In this document: positions 16,143 to 24,828 of the stretch, piece by piece
How the letters are laid out: every line of letters begins with the position of its first letter
Position numbering within the stretch: the stretch's first letter is position 1
DNA from: Scytonema sp. UIC 10036
Lineage (GTDB): Bacteria > Cyanobacteriota > Cyanobacteriia > Cyanobacteriales > Nostocaceae
Reading direction: 5' to 3'
DNA length: 64,000 bases
Assembly: GCF_009725235.1 (NCBI RefSeq)
Contig: NZ_WJFC01000026.1
Span: 33,356 to 97,355 of the forward strand
Translations under genes and position numbers: made by a program
Notes under the pieces: generated by a model
What the model was told of the DNA's origin: nothing
What the model saw: the letters and a program-made list of their open reading frames with translations, nothing else
Database searches by the model: none

Positions 16143-17540
16143 TCAAATGGCTCTTGAAAAACTAGAGGGTGTATTCTGCTTGAGATAAGCGTCAAACACG
16201 GATGCAATATTGCGAATCAGCAAGCGTCCGGTAGGAGTCACTTTAATGTAATTGGGGGAAAGCCGAATTAATCCATCTGCTTCTAGTTGGCGCAGTTGGA
16301 ATTTTTCGCGTGCAAAATACGTTTCAAAATCCAAATCAAAGCCGAGGTGATATTTTTCTTCAATGTCTTCCGGTGAAAGTTGAAACTGACACATCAATTC
16401 CATAATTACCGTGCGGCGAATGATATCATCTTGATTCAGAGTCACACCTCGTTCAATCGGTAATTCTTCTGCATCGATCGCTCGATAAAAGTCTTTCAGG
16501 CGTTTGTGATTCTGCACATACACATCGTTCAACATACTGATGGAAGTCACGCCAAAACCAATCAAATCAGATTCCGGCTTGGTAGTATATCCCTGGAAGT
16601 TGCGGTGCAGTTGTCCTTCTCTTTGGGCAACAGACAGTTCATCATTCGGTTTGGCAAAGTGATCCATGCCAATGTACTGATACCCGTGTTGAGTCAACTC
16701 CTCGATCGCCATTTGTAGAATTTTGAGTTTTTCATCTGCCGAGGGTAGAGCATCTTGAGGAATGCGACGCTGTATGGGTTTGAGCCACGGCACGTAGGCA
16801 AAGTTGAACGCGGCAATGCGATCGGGATTGAGTTGGATCGTTTTGCAAATCGTGGTGCGGAATGTCTCTAGCGTTTGAAATGGAAGTCCATAAATTAGAT
16901 CTACATTCACGCTCTCAAACCCTACATCCCGACTCCACTGCATCACATCAAACAACATGGATTCTGGCTGCACCCGGTTCACCGCTTCCTGTACCTTTAA
17001 ATCAAAGTCTTGAATGCCAAAACTGATCCGGTTAAAACCCAAGTTCTTCAACAAGGTTAGATAACTTCGATCTAATGATTTGGGATTGACTTCAATTGAA
17101 ATTTCAGCGTTTGAATCGAAACGAAAGTGTTGGTGAATCGCTGCCCACAGTGTTTCAATTTGACTGAAAGAAAGATAGTTTGGCGTACCTCCACCCCAGT
17201 GCATTTGGTGAACAATGCGATCGCCATCAATCAGTTGAGCCATTTGCTGAATATGCCGCATCAAATAATCCAGATACGGTTCAGCAATTTGTTTGCGCTG
17301 TGCGACCACTGTGTTGCAACCACAGAAGTAACAAGCACTGTCGCAAAACGGAATATGGCAGTAGAGTGACAGTGGCGTTTTTTTGTAATTGCTAACAGCG
17401 ATCGCGGCTCTAAAAGCAACAGTTTCAAACTCTGATTTGAACTCAGTTGCAGGGGGATAGCTGGTGTAGCGTGGTACAGGCTGGTCGTATTGTTGGAGCA
17501 GTTGAGCGTCAAATTGAACGGTAGGCAGCAAGTGTTGCAT
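16143..17540 (-). CDS. hemN: Oxygen-independent coproporphyrinogen III oxidase (HemN)
   Basis: 465 residues, the usual HemN length. The radical-SAM motif is CHIPFCDSACYFCGC, with cluster ligands Cys66, Cys70 and Cys73 and the extra Cys75 typical of true HemN. GGGTPNYLS (SAM binding), INPKSLDRSYL-like EVNPKSLD and the C-terminal HemN domain (FQGYTTKPESDLIGFGVTSIS) are all present. It decarboxylates coproporphyrinogen to protoporphyrinogen without oxygen. It sits between haem oxygenase (18 bp upstream) and chlE (15 bp downstream), an operon of low-oxygen tetrapyrrole enzymes. A 50-bp fragment of a paralogue lies at 27.2 kb. Confidence 0.95.
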   Translation of the reverse strand: MQHLLPTVQFDAQLLQQYDQPVPRYTSYPPATEFKSEFETVAFRAAIAVSNYKKTPLSLYCHIPFCDSACYFCGCNTVVAQRKQIAEPYLDYLMRHIQQMAQLIDGDRIVHQMHWGGGTPNYLSFSQIETLWAAIHQHFRFDSNAEISIEVNPKSLDRSYLTLLKNLGFNRISFGIQDFDLKVQEAVNRVQPESMLFDVMQWSRDVGFESVNVDLIYGLPFQTLETFRTTICKTIQLNPDRIAAFNFAYVPWLKPIQRRIPQDALPSADEKLKILQMAIEELTQHGYQYIGMDHFAKPNDELSVAQREGQLHRNFQGYTTKPESDLIGFGVTSISMLNDVYVQNHKRLKDFYRAIDAEELPIERGVTLNQDDIIRRTVIMELMCQFQLSPEDIEEKYHLGFDLDFETYFAREKFQLRQLEADGLIRLSPNYIKVTPTGRLLIRNIASVFDAYLKQNTPSSFSRAI

Positions 17541-17558
17541 GAGTGAGTTTTCTCCTGT

Positions 17559-18317
17559 CTAAATGCTGTATTCAATAGCAGGCTCTTTTGCAGAACCATG
17601 TGGAGGTCTCTCTGTTGCACCGGGAATTTCCTGACGAGTGAGCAGGTCAAATACATGCTCCCCAATTAAGGCTTTTACATCGGCTTCTAATTCATGCACC
17701 ACATCCCGATTGAGATGAAAGGCATAATTGGCTTCATCCACAATGCGTTGAATTTCTGTCTCGCTCAGGGGGAGTGAGTTCAGTGCAGCCCGGAATTTCT
17801 CTTTGAACGTTCGCTTGGCTTCAATAGTTGGTAGTTGCTCAAACTCGTGCAGCGCGGTTCCCCGATCGGCAGGTAAATTCAAGGCAGAGCGAACAATATT
17901 TTTCAATGCCTGTCCGCCTGAAAGATCGCCCATGTAACGAGTATAGGCGTGAGCGATCAGGAGAATGGGATTGGTGTTAGCCACGTCGCGGATGCGATCG
18001 ACGTAAACCAGCCCTGCAGGTAAAGGAGCAATTTGTTCGCGCCAATTGTCGCCGTAATAAAACGCCAGGTCTCGCTCTAGATTGGCAGTACGATATAGCT
18101 CGGGAAACACAATAGGGGCGATCTCAGGACGAGCGCGGTGGCGTTCAAGCTCGGTTTCCAACGTACTGTAGACCAAATACAAGTTTGCCAGCAACTTGCG
18201 GAAGGGTTCCCGCTCTACAATACCTTTCAAGAAGCACTTCATAAACGCAGTGTTTTCAGCGGCGGTGTGGGAGTGCTTAGTTCCCTCTCGCAGGCGTTGA
18301 GCTAAATCTTGACTCAT
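17559..18317 (-). CDS. ho2: Haem oxygenase (low-oxygen operon type, HO2-like)
   Basis: 252 residues from the ATG at 18315-18317. It is preceded by GAGGG and gives the normal haem-oxygenase start MSQDLAQRLREGTKHSHTAAEN. An upstream GTG would add 27 atypical residues. The haem-binding His is His17 in KHSHTAAEN, and the distal helix YTRYMGDLSGGQALK is intact. It cleaves haem to biliverdin, the precursor of phycobilins. First gene of the operon with hemN and chlE, matching the arrangement of low-oxygen operons in other cyanobacteria where HO2 works at low oxygen. HO2 rather than HO1 is inferred from this context. A shared operator is 110 bp upstream. Confidence 0.93.
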   Translation of the reverse strand: MSQDLAQRLREGTKHSHTAAENTAFMKCFLKGIVEREPFRKLLANLYLVYSTLETELERHRARPEIAPIVFPELYRTANLERDLAFYYGDNWREQIAPLPAGLVYVDRIRDVANTNPILLIAHAYTRYMGDLSGGQALKNIVRSALNLPADRGTALHEFEQLPTIEAKRTFKEKFRAALNSLPLSETEIQRIVDEANYAFHLNRDVVHELEADVKALIGEHVFDLLTRQEIPGATERPPHGSAKEPAIEYSI

Positions 18318-18430
18318 ATCAAATCCCTCAATTTCAAGTGGTGGCAGTGTTAAGCAGTGCTCTGTAGGCAACGCGCAGTGCATTGACTTTCCAGACACAG
18401 TTTTGCCAGCCGGCTGACTATAAAAACTAT

Positions 18431-18446
18431 ATAACTAAATAGTAAT
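18431..18446 (-). promoter_or_regulatory. Putative ArsR-type operator upstream of ho2-hemN-chlE
   Basis: On the coding strand of the operon it reads ATTACTATTTAGTTAT, followed at once by a TATAGT that could be the -10 box. It fits the 16-bp consensus ATTACYATATAGTTAT, also seen before arsR, psbA, the Hdr, Rieske and persulfide dioxygenase operons. Inference from pattern only. Confidence 0.55.
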
Positions 18447-18725
18447 TAAAAAAATTAGACTTTTTATATCTTAACAAGGTTCAGTAAATCGTTGGTTTTA
18501 GTCCTTTCGGGAAAAGCTTTGGTCAAATTGACGCAATTTAGTATAGCTTTATATCACGCATTGGGGCTTTCGGACAATCCGTGTCCCAAAATTAATTGCA
18601 ACACAAGTACTGGTAGAACGACAGACTTGATTCTGGAGAAAAATTTGATTTAGATACGAAATCAAAATTAGCAGAAAATGATGCGATCTCCTCTCCCAAA
18701 AAGTTACACATTTCTAAATTTGAAT

Positions 18726-18750
18726 TGGTACGGGCGGGACGCCCGTACCA
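18726..18750. repeat. Perfect GC-rich palindrome and related short repeats
   Basis: TGGTACGGGCGGGACGCCCG and onward forms a hairpin with a GGGA-type loop. It is followed by two GTAGAAACGCTC/AAGCGTCTCTAC-type repeats (18800-18895). These are widespread cyanobacterial intergenic repeats. No gene is seen in 18450-18961. Confidence 0.6.
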
Positions 18751-18961
18751 CAAGATTAGATAATTTATTTCTTGGATATCCCTCTGACAAATTCAGGTCT
18801 GTAGAAACGCTCTGTTTGAGCGTCTTTATACCGTTTCACTTTAATCACGCTACATTTAACTTCTCTAAAGACGCGCTGTTTGAAGCGTCTCTACTTTATT
18901 GATTTGTATCATTCTTTTAGTGAAATGGTATGACATTAGCAAATTTGGCTCTGAGAGCGAT

Positions 18962-19264
18962 TTAGTAAGTGTATTTGAAGATAGCATCACCCAAAGCTTT
19001 CCACGTTTCAGGACCAGTTATTCCATCTACTTTTATGTCAGGCGATGGAAAAGGAAAAATGGCGTTATAATTCTGTTGAAATTCAGTTATTATTTGTTTG
19101 CATTGGCTATCATACTTGGCATCAAACTTTACATTAGTAGAGATAAGAGATGGTCGTCCCGGTTGTTGACTGAACCAAAAGATTGAAGCTAGCAACTGTT
19201 CAAGGAAGCGAACAGAGTCTCCACTGTCACCTTCTCGTAAGCTTGGTAATTCTGGTGTTGCCAT
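18962..19264 (-). CDS. Peptidoglycan-binding-domain protein
   Basis: 100 residues from the ATG at 19264 (MATPELPSL), preceded by AGAGGATAATATA. The sequence LREGDSGDSVRFLEQLL ... EFQQNYN ... DGITGPETWKALG is the PG_binding_1 fold: a G-D-x-G-x-x-V start and a GxxTW-type end. The extra loop in the middle (PGRPSLISTNVKFDAKYD) is longer than usual. No signal peptide, so it is cytosolic, or a partner of another protein. Such solo domains are common in cyanobacteria. It may be regulated by the direct-repeat motif about 70 bp upstream. Confidence 0.75.
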   Translation of the reverse strand: MATPELPSLREGDSGDSVRFLEQLLASIFWFSQQPGRPSLISTNVKFDAKYDSQCKQIITEFQQNYNAIFPFPSPDIKVDGITGPETWKALGDAIFKYTY

Positions 19265-19336
19265 TATATTATCCTCTTTCAATTTACAAAATCAGCAAAT
19301 ATTTCAATCTCGACATTTTGAAGTTTAGTCAAAAAA

Positions 19337-19357
19337 TTTGGGGAAATTGTGAGGAAA
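19337..19357 (+). promoter_or_regulatory. Direct-repeat motif, TGAGGAA family
   Basis: TTTGGGGAAATTGTGAGGAA, two half-sites 11 bp apart, 70 bp upstream of the peptidoglycan-binding gene (on its opposite strand). Same family as 9723, 20340, 40031, 52870 and 54678. Confidence 0.45.
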
Positions 19358-19522
19358 AACTGTACTTTTTAAAACTTAAAATTTGGAAGAGGCGGGAGCA
19401 TCCCAATTTGGCAAAAATAGATTCTAAAATTATTTAGACTTCTACAAAACTGCGATCGAGGTAAAAATATATTCTATTAACAATCCCTAACTGTATTACC
19501 ATAGTATTTTCAGCGTGTGTTT

Positions 19523-20290
19523 TCAGATTGTATAAACCGAACCATCTGGCATAGTAACTCCAGTCAAATCAACATCTGTCAACACAGCACCTGTTAAATC
19601 GGCATCTCTCAAATTTGCTTTGCGTAAAATTGCTCCTGTGAGATCGGCATAACTCAAGTCGGCTCCTTGTAAGCTGGCTTCACTCAGATCGGTTGGTTTC
19701 ATTCCCTGTTGTAGCGTTCGATTCAAATGGGCACGGCAGAGTTTTGCACCATCCAGATTGGCTCGATATAAAACCGCGCCACTTAAATTGGCGTAGCACA
19801 GGTCTGCATTGCTTAAAATCGCATGACCCAGATCCGTAATTCGATCCGACGTAGGACGCAAATCTGCTTCAAACAAATTGGCATCTGCTAATCTGGCATG
19901 AACTAAGTTTGCACCACCCAAAATAGCTTTACTCAAGTTCGATCGCTCTAGATTGGCATGGCTCAATTTAGCACCGCTTAAATCTGCCTCTCGCAGAATG
20001 GCTTCGTACAAATCTGCTTCACTCAAATCTGTTCCCCAGAGGATTGCCTCGCTCAAGTCTGTCCTTCGGAAACTGGCTTGGCTGAAGTCCGTTTTGCCCA
20101 AGCGTGCTTGCCGCAAATCTGCCTGGTTGAGGTCCACACCGTGTAGGCGAGCGTTATGCAAATCAACCTCGCATAAGTTCACTCTTTCAAACGATCGCTC
20201 TCCTGCTATGTACCGTCTCAATAGTTCTTCAACGGTTATATCGATTGTTGTTAATAGAGGTTTTGTTTGAAAAGAAGTTAACTTAGCCAT
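19523..20290 (-). CDS. Pentapeptide-repeat protein
   Basis: About 255 residues from the ATG at 20288-20290 (MAKLTSFQTKPLL). After a short cap domain (about 40 residues, VEELLRRYIAGERSF) the chain is consecutive A(D/N)LXX repeats: VNLCEVDLHNARLHGVDLNQ, ADLSYADLTGAILRKANL and more. Such repeats fold into a right-handed quadrilateral beta-helix, and the biochemical role in cyanobacteria is mostly unknown. The start is chosen because the truncated copy at 21704-21910 shares sequence from this Met but differs before it. A direct-repeat motif is 50 bp upstream. An interruption (LRPTSDRITDLGHAI and HLNRTLQQGMKPTDL) marks irregular repeats. Confidence 0.88.
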   Translation of the reverse strand: MAKLTSFQTKPLLTTIDITVEELLRRYIAGERSFERVNLCEVDLHNARLHGVDLNQADLRQARLGKTDFSQASFRRTDLSEAILWGTDLSEADLYEAILREADLSGAKLSHANLERSNLSKAILGGANLVHARLADANLFEADLRPTSDRITDLGHAILSNADLCYANLSGAVLYRANLDGAKLCRAHLNRTLQQGMKPTDLSEASLQGADLSYADLTGAILRKANLRDADLTGAVLTDVDLTGVTMPDGSVYTI

Positions 20291-20339
20291 TGCCCATTCA
20301 AGGTAAATATTATTCTGTAATTCACTTATAGAAGAAGAA

Positions 20340-20360
20340 TTTGAGGAACTTGTGAGGAAA
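20340..20360 (+). promoter_or_regulatory. Direct-repeat motif, TGAGGAA family
   Basis: TTTGAGGAACTTGTGAGGAA with exact 11-bp spacing, about 50 bp upstream of the pentapeptide gene and downstream of the arsR stop. One of the best copies of the recurrent motif. Confidence 0.5.
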
Positions 20361-20393
20361 AGCGAGCGCATCTTGCCAAAACTCACCCAGTTT

Positions 20394-20825
20394 CTAGCGT
20401 TGAGAACTGGATGCTTGCTCTTCTGTTCTAGTTTTCTGTAGTTTAGTACTTTTCTTTGAAGCACTACCATTTGATTGAAGGGCAGCGGCTTGCAGAAAAG
20501 TTTCTGCCTGTTGCCGTAGGCGATCGCCAATTTGACCACAAGCTAATTCACAAAACTCGAATACCAGGGGGTCGGCAATTTCATAATAAGCACTAGTTCC
20601 CTTTGCCTGACGGGAAAGAATTCCTGCTTGCGTCATCACTTTAAGATGTTTAGAAAGATTCGCCTGTCCCAATCCTGTCTCTTCACATAGCTCCATGACA
20701 TTCATCGGTCCTGACCGAAGGCATTGCAGAATTTGCAATCGACTCGTCTCCGAGAGAATTTTGAAATAATCTGCAACAGCTGCGAGGACAGCGATCGGAA
20801 CTGATGGTTTAGCAGATTTAGGCAT
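20394..20825 (-). CDS. ArsR-family transcriptional regulator
   Basis: 143 residues. The winged helix-turn-helix is typical: FKILSETSRLQILQCLRSG, VMELCEETGLGQANLSKHLK, AGILSRQAKGTSAYYEIADP. Cysteines are at 35, 47, 92 and 96. Two of these could form a thiol-based sulfide/redox switch as in the BigR/SqrR subgroup, but their positions do not match exactly and no CVC metal box is seen. It has a Lys/Ser-rich tail. It lies between the pentapeptide gene and D1' psbA. Its own upstream region carries a copy of the shared 16-bp element (20853-20868), so autoregulation is likely. I infer that it controls the sulfide and low-oxygen genes in this window. Confidence 0.88.
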   Translation of the reverse strand: MPKSAKPSVPIAVLAAVADYFKILSETSRLQILQCLRSGPMNVMELCEETGLGQANLSKHLKVMTQAGILSRQAKGTSAYYEIADPLVFEFCELACGQIGDRLRQQAETFLQAAALQSNGSASKKSTKLQKTRTEEQASSSQR

Positions 20826-20852
20826 TGGGCTGGGGGAAATCGTAAAAGTTTA

Positions 20853-20868
20853 ATAACTATATAGTAGT
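20853..20868 (-). promoter_or_regulatory. Putative operator upstream of arsR
   Basis: On the arsR coding strand: ACTACTATATAGTTAT. It contains the perfect palindrome ACTATATAGT and lies about 28 bp before the start codon. Matches the shared consensus at 14 of 16 positions. Suggests autoregulation. Confidence 0.6.
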
Positions 20869-21276
20869 TTAACTCAATTATTCGTTCTTGTTGCAGTCGT
20901 TAGCCTTTATGAGCTTGTGAGCTCGTGAGGGCAATAAGCATGATGGCATTTTGAGTAGCATGAAAAGAGCTAGTGGACTAAGGAGTCAGTTTACCAACCA
21001 CGGGCAGAAGGGAGGGTGAGAGAGTGGGCCGTCCCTACGATGACAACTGGGAATATAACATTGATCCCTTAGCTTTGTGTTCTATGTTTGATCGCTGGCT
21101 CGATTATTTTGGCAAAAATGACAATAGCGATCGCAATGAAGTGCTGACGATTTGCAGACGTATAATTCCAAAGCTAAGGCAAAATCTAGCGGCCAAACGC
21201 TTGCTGCCAAGCTCCAGGACTGGGCAGACAGCGAAAACCGTAGCCTAGGAATGTGAGAAATTGAGGCAGTAGCAGT

Positions 21277-21624
21277 ATGACCAACACAGGACAATCACCA
21301 AGCATTGAGGAACGACTTAGCCGCCTAGAAACTCTGTTTGCCAACGTTGGCGAAAAAGTTGTAGAACATGATGCCACCATCGATGTACTGGTAGCAAATA
21401 TCCAGGAATTAAGCGAAAATCTCAGAAATCTAAGCGAACAGACCAACCGCAATATCAACAATTTGGCAGAGCAAGCAGCCCAGGATCGACAGCAAGCAGC
21501 AATTGAGCGCCAAGCTTTTCGGGAACAGGCAGAGCGCGATCGCCAAGAATTCCGAACCGAAATTCGACAAATTTGGGAATATTTGCGCGATCGCAATGGC
21601 GGTAGCAGCCCACCTACAAGTTAG
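21277..21624 (+). CDS. Hypothetical coiled-coil protein
   Basis: 115 residues with long heptad-like stretches (IEERLSRLETLFANVGEKVV, LSENLRNLSEQTNRNINNLA, REQAERDRQEFRTEIRQIWE), rich in Glu, Arg and Gln. It is probably an extended dimeric coiled coil. No membrane segment. Similar small coiled-coil proteins are common in cyanobacteria, often without assigned role. The start ATG follows TGAGGCAGTAGCAGT, a modest ribosome binding site. It lies within the duplicated arsR/psbA flank. An open frame just upstream (21024-21248, GTG start) has no clear coding signature and is not annotated. Confidence 0.6.
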   Translation: MTNTGQSPSIEERLSRLETLFANVGEKVVEHDATIDVLVANIQELSENLRNLSEQTNRNINNLAEQAAQDRQQAAIERQAFREQAERDRQEFRTEIRQIWEYLRDRNGGSSPPTS

Positions 21625-21703
21625 ATTTTATCAGCGCTAACTTCCATCTATCAAATGCTTTGTCTTGGGTTGTGCAAATTTGTGCAACCCTTATGTGTGA
21701 AGC

Positions 21704-21910
21704 CTAGGCACTTGATGCAGTGCGGGTTTGCCGCAAATCTGCCTGATTGAGGTTCACACCGTGTAGGTGAGCGTTATGCAAATCAACCTCGCATAAGTTC
21801 ACTCTTTCAAACGATCGCTCTCCTGCTATGTACCGTCTCAATAGTTCTTCAACGGTTATATCGATTGTTGTTAATAGAGGTTTTGTTTGAAAAGAAGTTA
21901 ACTTAGCCAT
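21704..21910 (-). pseudogene. Truncated copy of the pentapeptide-repeat gene start
   Basis: From the Met at 21910 it repeats the first about 60 residues of the gene at 19523-20290 (MAKLTSFQTKPLL...HGVNLNQADLRQ) with few changes, then ends in unrelated residues. It lacks almost all the repeats, so it is not expected to fold. It marks the second copy of the local duplication. Confidence 0.85.
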
Positions 21911-22059
21911 TGCCCGTAAGGGCAATAAGCGTGATGGCATTTTGAGTAGCATGAAAAGAGCTAGTGGACTAAGGAGCCAGTTTACCAACCACGGGCAGAA
22001 GGGAGTGTGAGAGAGTGGGCTGACAGGTGCTTGGGATACACATCAACTATTTACTGTTG

Positions 22060-22075
22060 ACAACCATATAGTTAT
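22060..22075 (+). promoter_or_regulatory. Putative operator upstream of D1' psbA
   Basis: ACAACCATATAGTTAT, followed by TATAAG as a possible -10 box, 78 bp before the psbA ATG. Same orientation and core (CCATATAGTTAT) as the persulfide dioxygenase site at 61007. Confidence 0.6.
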
Positions 22076-22152
22076 TGAGTTATAAGTGATAGAGCAAGTA
22101 AAACTTGCCGACATCTTCCATGCATTCTTACTCAATTCATACGGATTAAACC

Positions 22153-23235
22153 ATGACAACAATCTTGGAACGCCGCAGTCGCGGCAATTTTTGGGAGCAA
22201 TTCTGCAATTGGATTACTAGCATTGAGAATCGGCTGTATGTGGGTTGGTTTGGAGTATTGCTGATTCCAACAGCATTGGTAGCAGCAATCGTCTTTATCC
22301 TGGCATTTATTGCCGCACCTCCGGTTGATATTGACGGTATTCGCGAACCCGTCAGCGGCTCTTTGCTCTATGGCAATAACATCATTACAGCCACCGTTGT
22401 GCCGACATCCAATGCGATCGGACTACACTTTTACCCGATCTGGGAAGCAGCTTCTCTGGATGAATGGCTCTACAATGGTGGTCCTTATCAAACCATCGTC
22501 TTCCACTTTCTCATTGCGGTTTATGCCTACATGGGTCGCCAGTGGGAACTCAGTTATCGTCTGGGAATGCGTCCTTGGATTCCGGTTGCATTCTCGGCTC
22601 CGGCTTCTGCGGCAACGGCTGTACTGTTAATCTATCCAATCGGGCAAGGGAGCTTCTCTGATGGGTTAATGCTGGGCATTTCTGGCACATTCAACTTTAT
22701 GATTGTGTTTACAGCTGAGCATAATGTATTGATGCATCCATTTCATATGCTAGGTGTCATCGGTGTTTTTGGTGGTGCTTTATTTTCAGCGATGCATGGA
22801 TCGTTGGTCACCTCTTCTCTCCTTCGCGAAACAAGTGAAACTGAGTCACAAAACTACGGTTACAAGTTTGGACAGGAAGAAGAGACTTACAACATTGTGG
22901 CTGCACATAGCTACTTTGATCGTCTAATCTTCCAATATGCCTCTTTTAACAACTCGCGATCGCTCCATTTCTTTCTAGCAGCTTGGCCTGTAATTGGTAT
23001 TTGGTTTGCATCTCTGGGTATTAGCACCATGTCATTCAACCTGAATGGGTTCAACTTCAACGGCTCGATTTTAGATAGCCAGGGAAGAGTAGTTCCCACC
23101 TGGGCAGATATCCTGAACCTTGCCAACTTAGGAATTGAAGTTATCCATGAACGCAATGCTCATAACTTCCCGTTAGATCTGGCTTCCGGTGAAGCACAAC
23201 CAGTCGCACTTGTAGCACCTGTAATTTCTAGTTAA
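22153..23235 (+). CDS. psbA: Photosystem II D1 protein, low-oxygen (D1') form
   Basis: 360 residues, full length with the normal 16-residue C-terminal extension after Ala344. Donor and acceptor residues are intact: TyrZ Tyr161, His190, Asp170, Glu189, His332, Glu333, His337, Asp342, Ala344, plus His198, His215, Ser264 and His272. It therefore should support water oxidation. It carries the three substitutions that define D1' in other cyanobacteria: Ala80 (not Gly), Leu158 (not Phe) and Ala286 (not Thr). D1' genes are induced at low oxygen. Gln130 is present. The gene follows arsR and a shared operator. It overlaps in position with no neighbour, and a hairpin terminator follows at 23284. A 5'-truncated copy is at 28137. 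Confidence 0.97.
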   Translation: MTTILERRSRGNFWEQFCNWITSIENRLYVGWFGVLLIPTALVAAIVFILAFIAAPPVDIDGIREPVSGSLLYGNNIITATVVPTSNAIGLHFYPIWEAASLDEWLYNGGPYQTIVFHFLIAVYAYMGRQWELSYRLGMRPWIPVAFSAPASAATAVLLIYPIGQGSFSDGLMLGISGTFNFMIVFTAEHNVLMHPFHMLGVIGVFGGALFSAMHGSLVTSSLLRETSETESQNYGYKFGQEEETYNIVAAHSYFDRLIFQYASFNNSRSLHFFLAAWPVIGIWFASLGISTMSFNLNGFNFNGSILDSQGRVVPTWADILNLANLGIEVIHERNAHNFPLDLASGEAQPVALVAPVISS

Positions 23236-23283
23236 TCTGGGTTGCTGCTTTCATTTTACGTCTTTAATGAGTGCTTAATGAAC

Positions 23284-23303
23284 AGCGTCCGTTATCGGGC
23301 GCT
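23284..23303 (+). terminator. psbA: Hairpin terminator after psbA
   Basis: AGCGTCCG-TTAT-CGGGCGCT forms an eight-pair stem (one G-T pair) with a four-base loop, followed by TTCTTTG. Lies 48 bp after the psbA stop. Repeated at 28957-28976. Confidence 0.65.
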
Positions 23304-23335
23304 TTCTTTGCATAGGCGGTTTCGCGATCGCCAAA

Positions 23336-23611
23336 TTAATGCTGTTTCAACCACCATTCCAATAAAACAGCACGACATTGTAAGCAAATAACTTCCTGCA
23401 ACAATTGGTAAACTCCAGTTGAGTTTGTGGAATAAGTAGCTGCAACAAACTCAGGTAGTAATGTTGTGTGCTTCTGAATCTGAACCACAAAGCTATAGAG
23501 TTTTTGGTTGGAGAAGGAACTATTGATTGCCCATCCTTGAGCATTCAAGGGAGCCAATTGATGAATCGCTGCTGCATCAATTCCAAGCTCTCGCTGTACT
23601 GTGGCGATCGC
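23336..23611 (-). pseudogene. NUDIX hydrolase gene, 5'-truncated copy
   Basis: Identical to the last about 90 codons of the intact NUDIX gene at 29009-29614, but coding homology stops at the GCGATCGC at 23611. The NUDIX box and start are missing, so no enzyme is expected. Confidence 0.9.
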
Positions 23612-23735
23612 ACTTTTACCCCCCTGAACGGTTACACAATATCTTTTTTCATTTCATTACAATAGTTCTCTATCTATAGCCAATTTCAGTATTATAAAGG
23701 TAGTAATCTCTCGTTAGTGTGTGAAGGAGAGAAGT

Positions 23736-24293
23736 ATGAAATATAAATTAGACAACAATTTGTTAAGAAAGCTATCGTTTGAAAAGAAGATAGAAGAACT
23801 CAAGAATGAAATTGCAAAAATTAATGAACAAATCAACTCAAGTAAATATTCACTGTCAAATAATTACACTCCTAGCAAAAATTACTCTTTAGAAGATATC
23901 TCGCTCAGAAACTACAAGTTACGGCTTGAAAGTAGGATAGAGGAAATTGAGAATGAAATTGCAAAAATTAATGAAACTGATATCAAGGAACGTCAGATTA
24001 AATCTTATAAGTGGATTGATGAGAAAAATAATCAGCAAGAGGATTATATATCTCTTGAAAATAAGCCTTCAAATTTGTATTCAGACTCTCATTTCGGATA
24101 TTCACAATACCAAAAAGTAAATCCAAATGGCTCTAAACCTTCATCCCCAGATAAGCCTAAAAATACAATTTTGTTCTGGTTGATTGCGCTTTTGCTAGTC
24201 ATATATTTCTTATTCCACCAAGGCTCAAATGAAAAACAACAGCCTAAGCAACAAGATTATTCACAAGATATATCTGCACTATCAAGTGAATAA
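23736..24293 (+). CDS. Hypothetical tail-anchored coiled-coil protein
   Basis: 185 residues from an ATG preceded by GAAGGAGAG. The N-terminal half has two repeated coiled-coil blocks (KKIEELKNEIAKINEQI and SRIEEIENEIAKINETD), an internal duplication. A polar spacer rich in Ser/Pro/Lys follows, then one membrane segment (TILFWLIALLLVIYFLF, about residues 143-160) and a short polar tail. The likely topology is an anchored protein with a cytoplasmic coiled coil. Lower GC and AT-rich codon use than psbA suggests accessory origin. No family recognised. Confidence 0.6.
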   Translation: MKYKLDNNLLRKLSFEKKIEELKNEIAKINEQINSSKYSLSNNYTPSKNYSLEDISLRNYKLRLESRIEEIENEIAKINETDIKERQIKSYKWIDEKNNQQEDYISLENKPSNLYSDSHFGYSQYQKVNPNGSKPSSPDKPKNTILFWLIALLLVIYFLFHQGSNEKQQPKQQDYSQDISALSSE

Positions 24294-24439
24294 ATAGTAA
24301 TGAGCGCCTATGATTCCTGAACGCTTCACACGCTGCTGATGGGAATGCGATTGCTCCACAACTAACTAAACTACTTTACTCATAGTTGTTAACAAATTTT
24401 GCTAAAGTTGGCAACAATTTTTTGTAGATTTATCAAGAA

Positions 24440-24712
24440 ATGGATGTTTTAATTTCTTTTCTAAAAGGTATTCCTTTGGTTACGGCCCCATTGACACTAA
24501 TTGCATTTATCGTAGTTGTTTTGCTAGCAGCTTTAATTGCAGTCCTTAAATATACCGGGGGACTTAATAGAGCGCTAGAGTTACTACTTAGAGATACCTC
24601 TCTTCGACCAGAAGATGTAGTTAAAATTATTAACTGTCACAAAAGAGCAGAAAACCTGAGAACTCATTGGCAAGATGAGACTTCAGCGCAGACGTTAAGA
24701 AATTTGAGCTAG
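24440..24712 (+). CDS. Chimeric small membrane protein with 63-aa-family tail
   Basis: 90 residues. The N-terminal part is a membrane segment (LVTAPLTLIAFIVVVLLAALIAVL) followed by GLNRALELLLRDTSLRPEDVVKI. The C-terminal part (CHKRAENLRTHWQDETSA) is the core of the 63-residue family at 5297 and 38438, cut off before its end. It looks like a recombination product of two genes and may not be functional. The following CHAT gene is on the opposite strand. Confidence 0.4.
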   Translation: MDVLISFLKGIPLVTAPLTLIAFIVVVLLAALIAVLKYTGGLNRALELLLRDTSLRPEDVVKIINCHKRAENLRTHWQDETSAQTLRNLS

Positions 24713-24828
24713 CACCTCTTACTGCTGAAGATGTTCGTAAATTAATTTATTTGGAATGAATACCTCAAGCTCTAAAATCTAAGCTAGAAGACACGGTGGA
24801 GTGCGAGCACTCCACACGCTATCATTCA

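Larger units (their letters stand above)
20925..22020. repeat. Imperfect tandem duplication around arsR/psbA flank
   Basis: 20925-21030 (GAGGGCAATAAGCATGATGG to GAGAGTGGGC) is repeated at 21911-22020. The pentapeptide gene start (20105-20293) is repeated at 21721-21913. In the second copy the two blocks are joined directly, with everything between 20294 and 20924, including arsR, missing. Either arsR was inserted into the first copy, or it was deleted from the second. Confidence 0.8.
22464..23611. repeat. 1148-bp segmental repeat, copy A (psbA 3' part + NUDIX 3' part)
   Basis: Matches 28137-29284 at a constant offset of 5673 bp. The first about 175 bp differ at about eight bases, seven of them synonymous third positions, and the remaining about 970 bp appear identical. 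The right boundary falls exactly at a HIP1 octamer GCGATCGC. Copy A has complete psbA and truncated NUDIX, and copy B the reverse. Confidence 0.93.

Noticed and set aside
21024..21248. 74-codon frame with GTG start before the coiled-coil gene
   Set aside because: No ribosome binding site, and its first part is the duplicated block repeated at 22020; not enough evidence for a gene.
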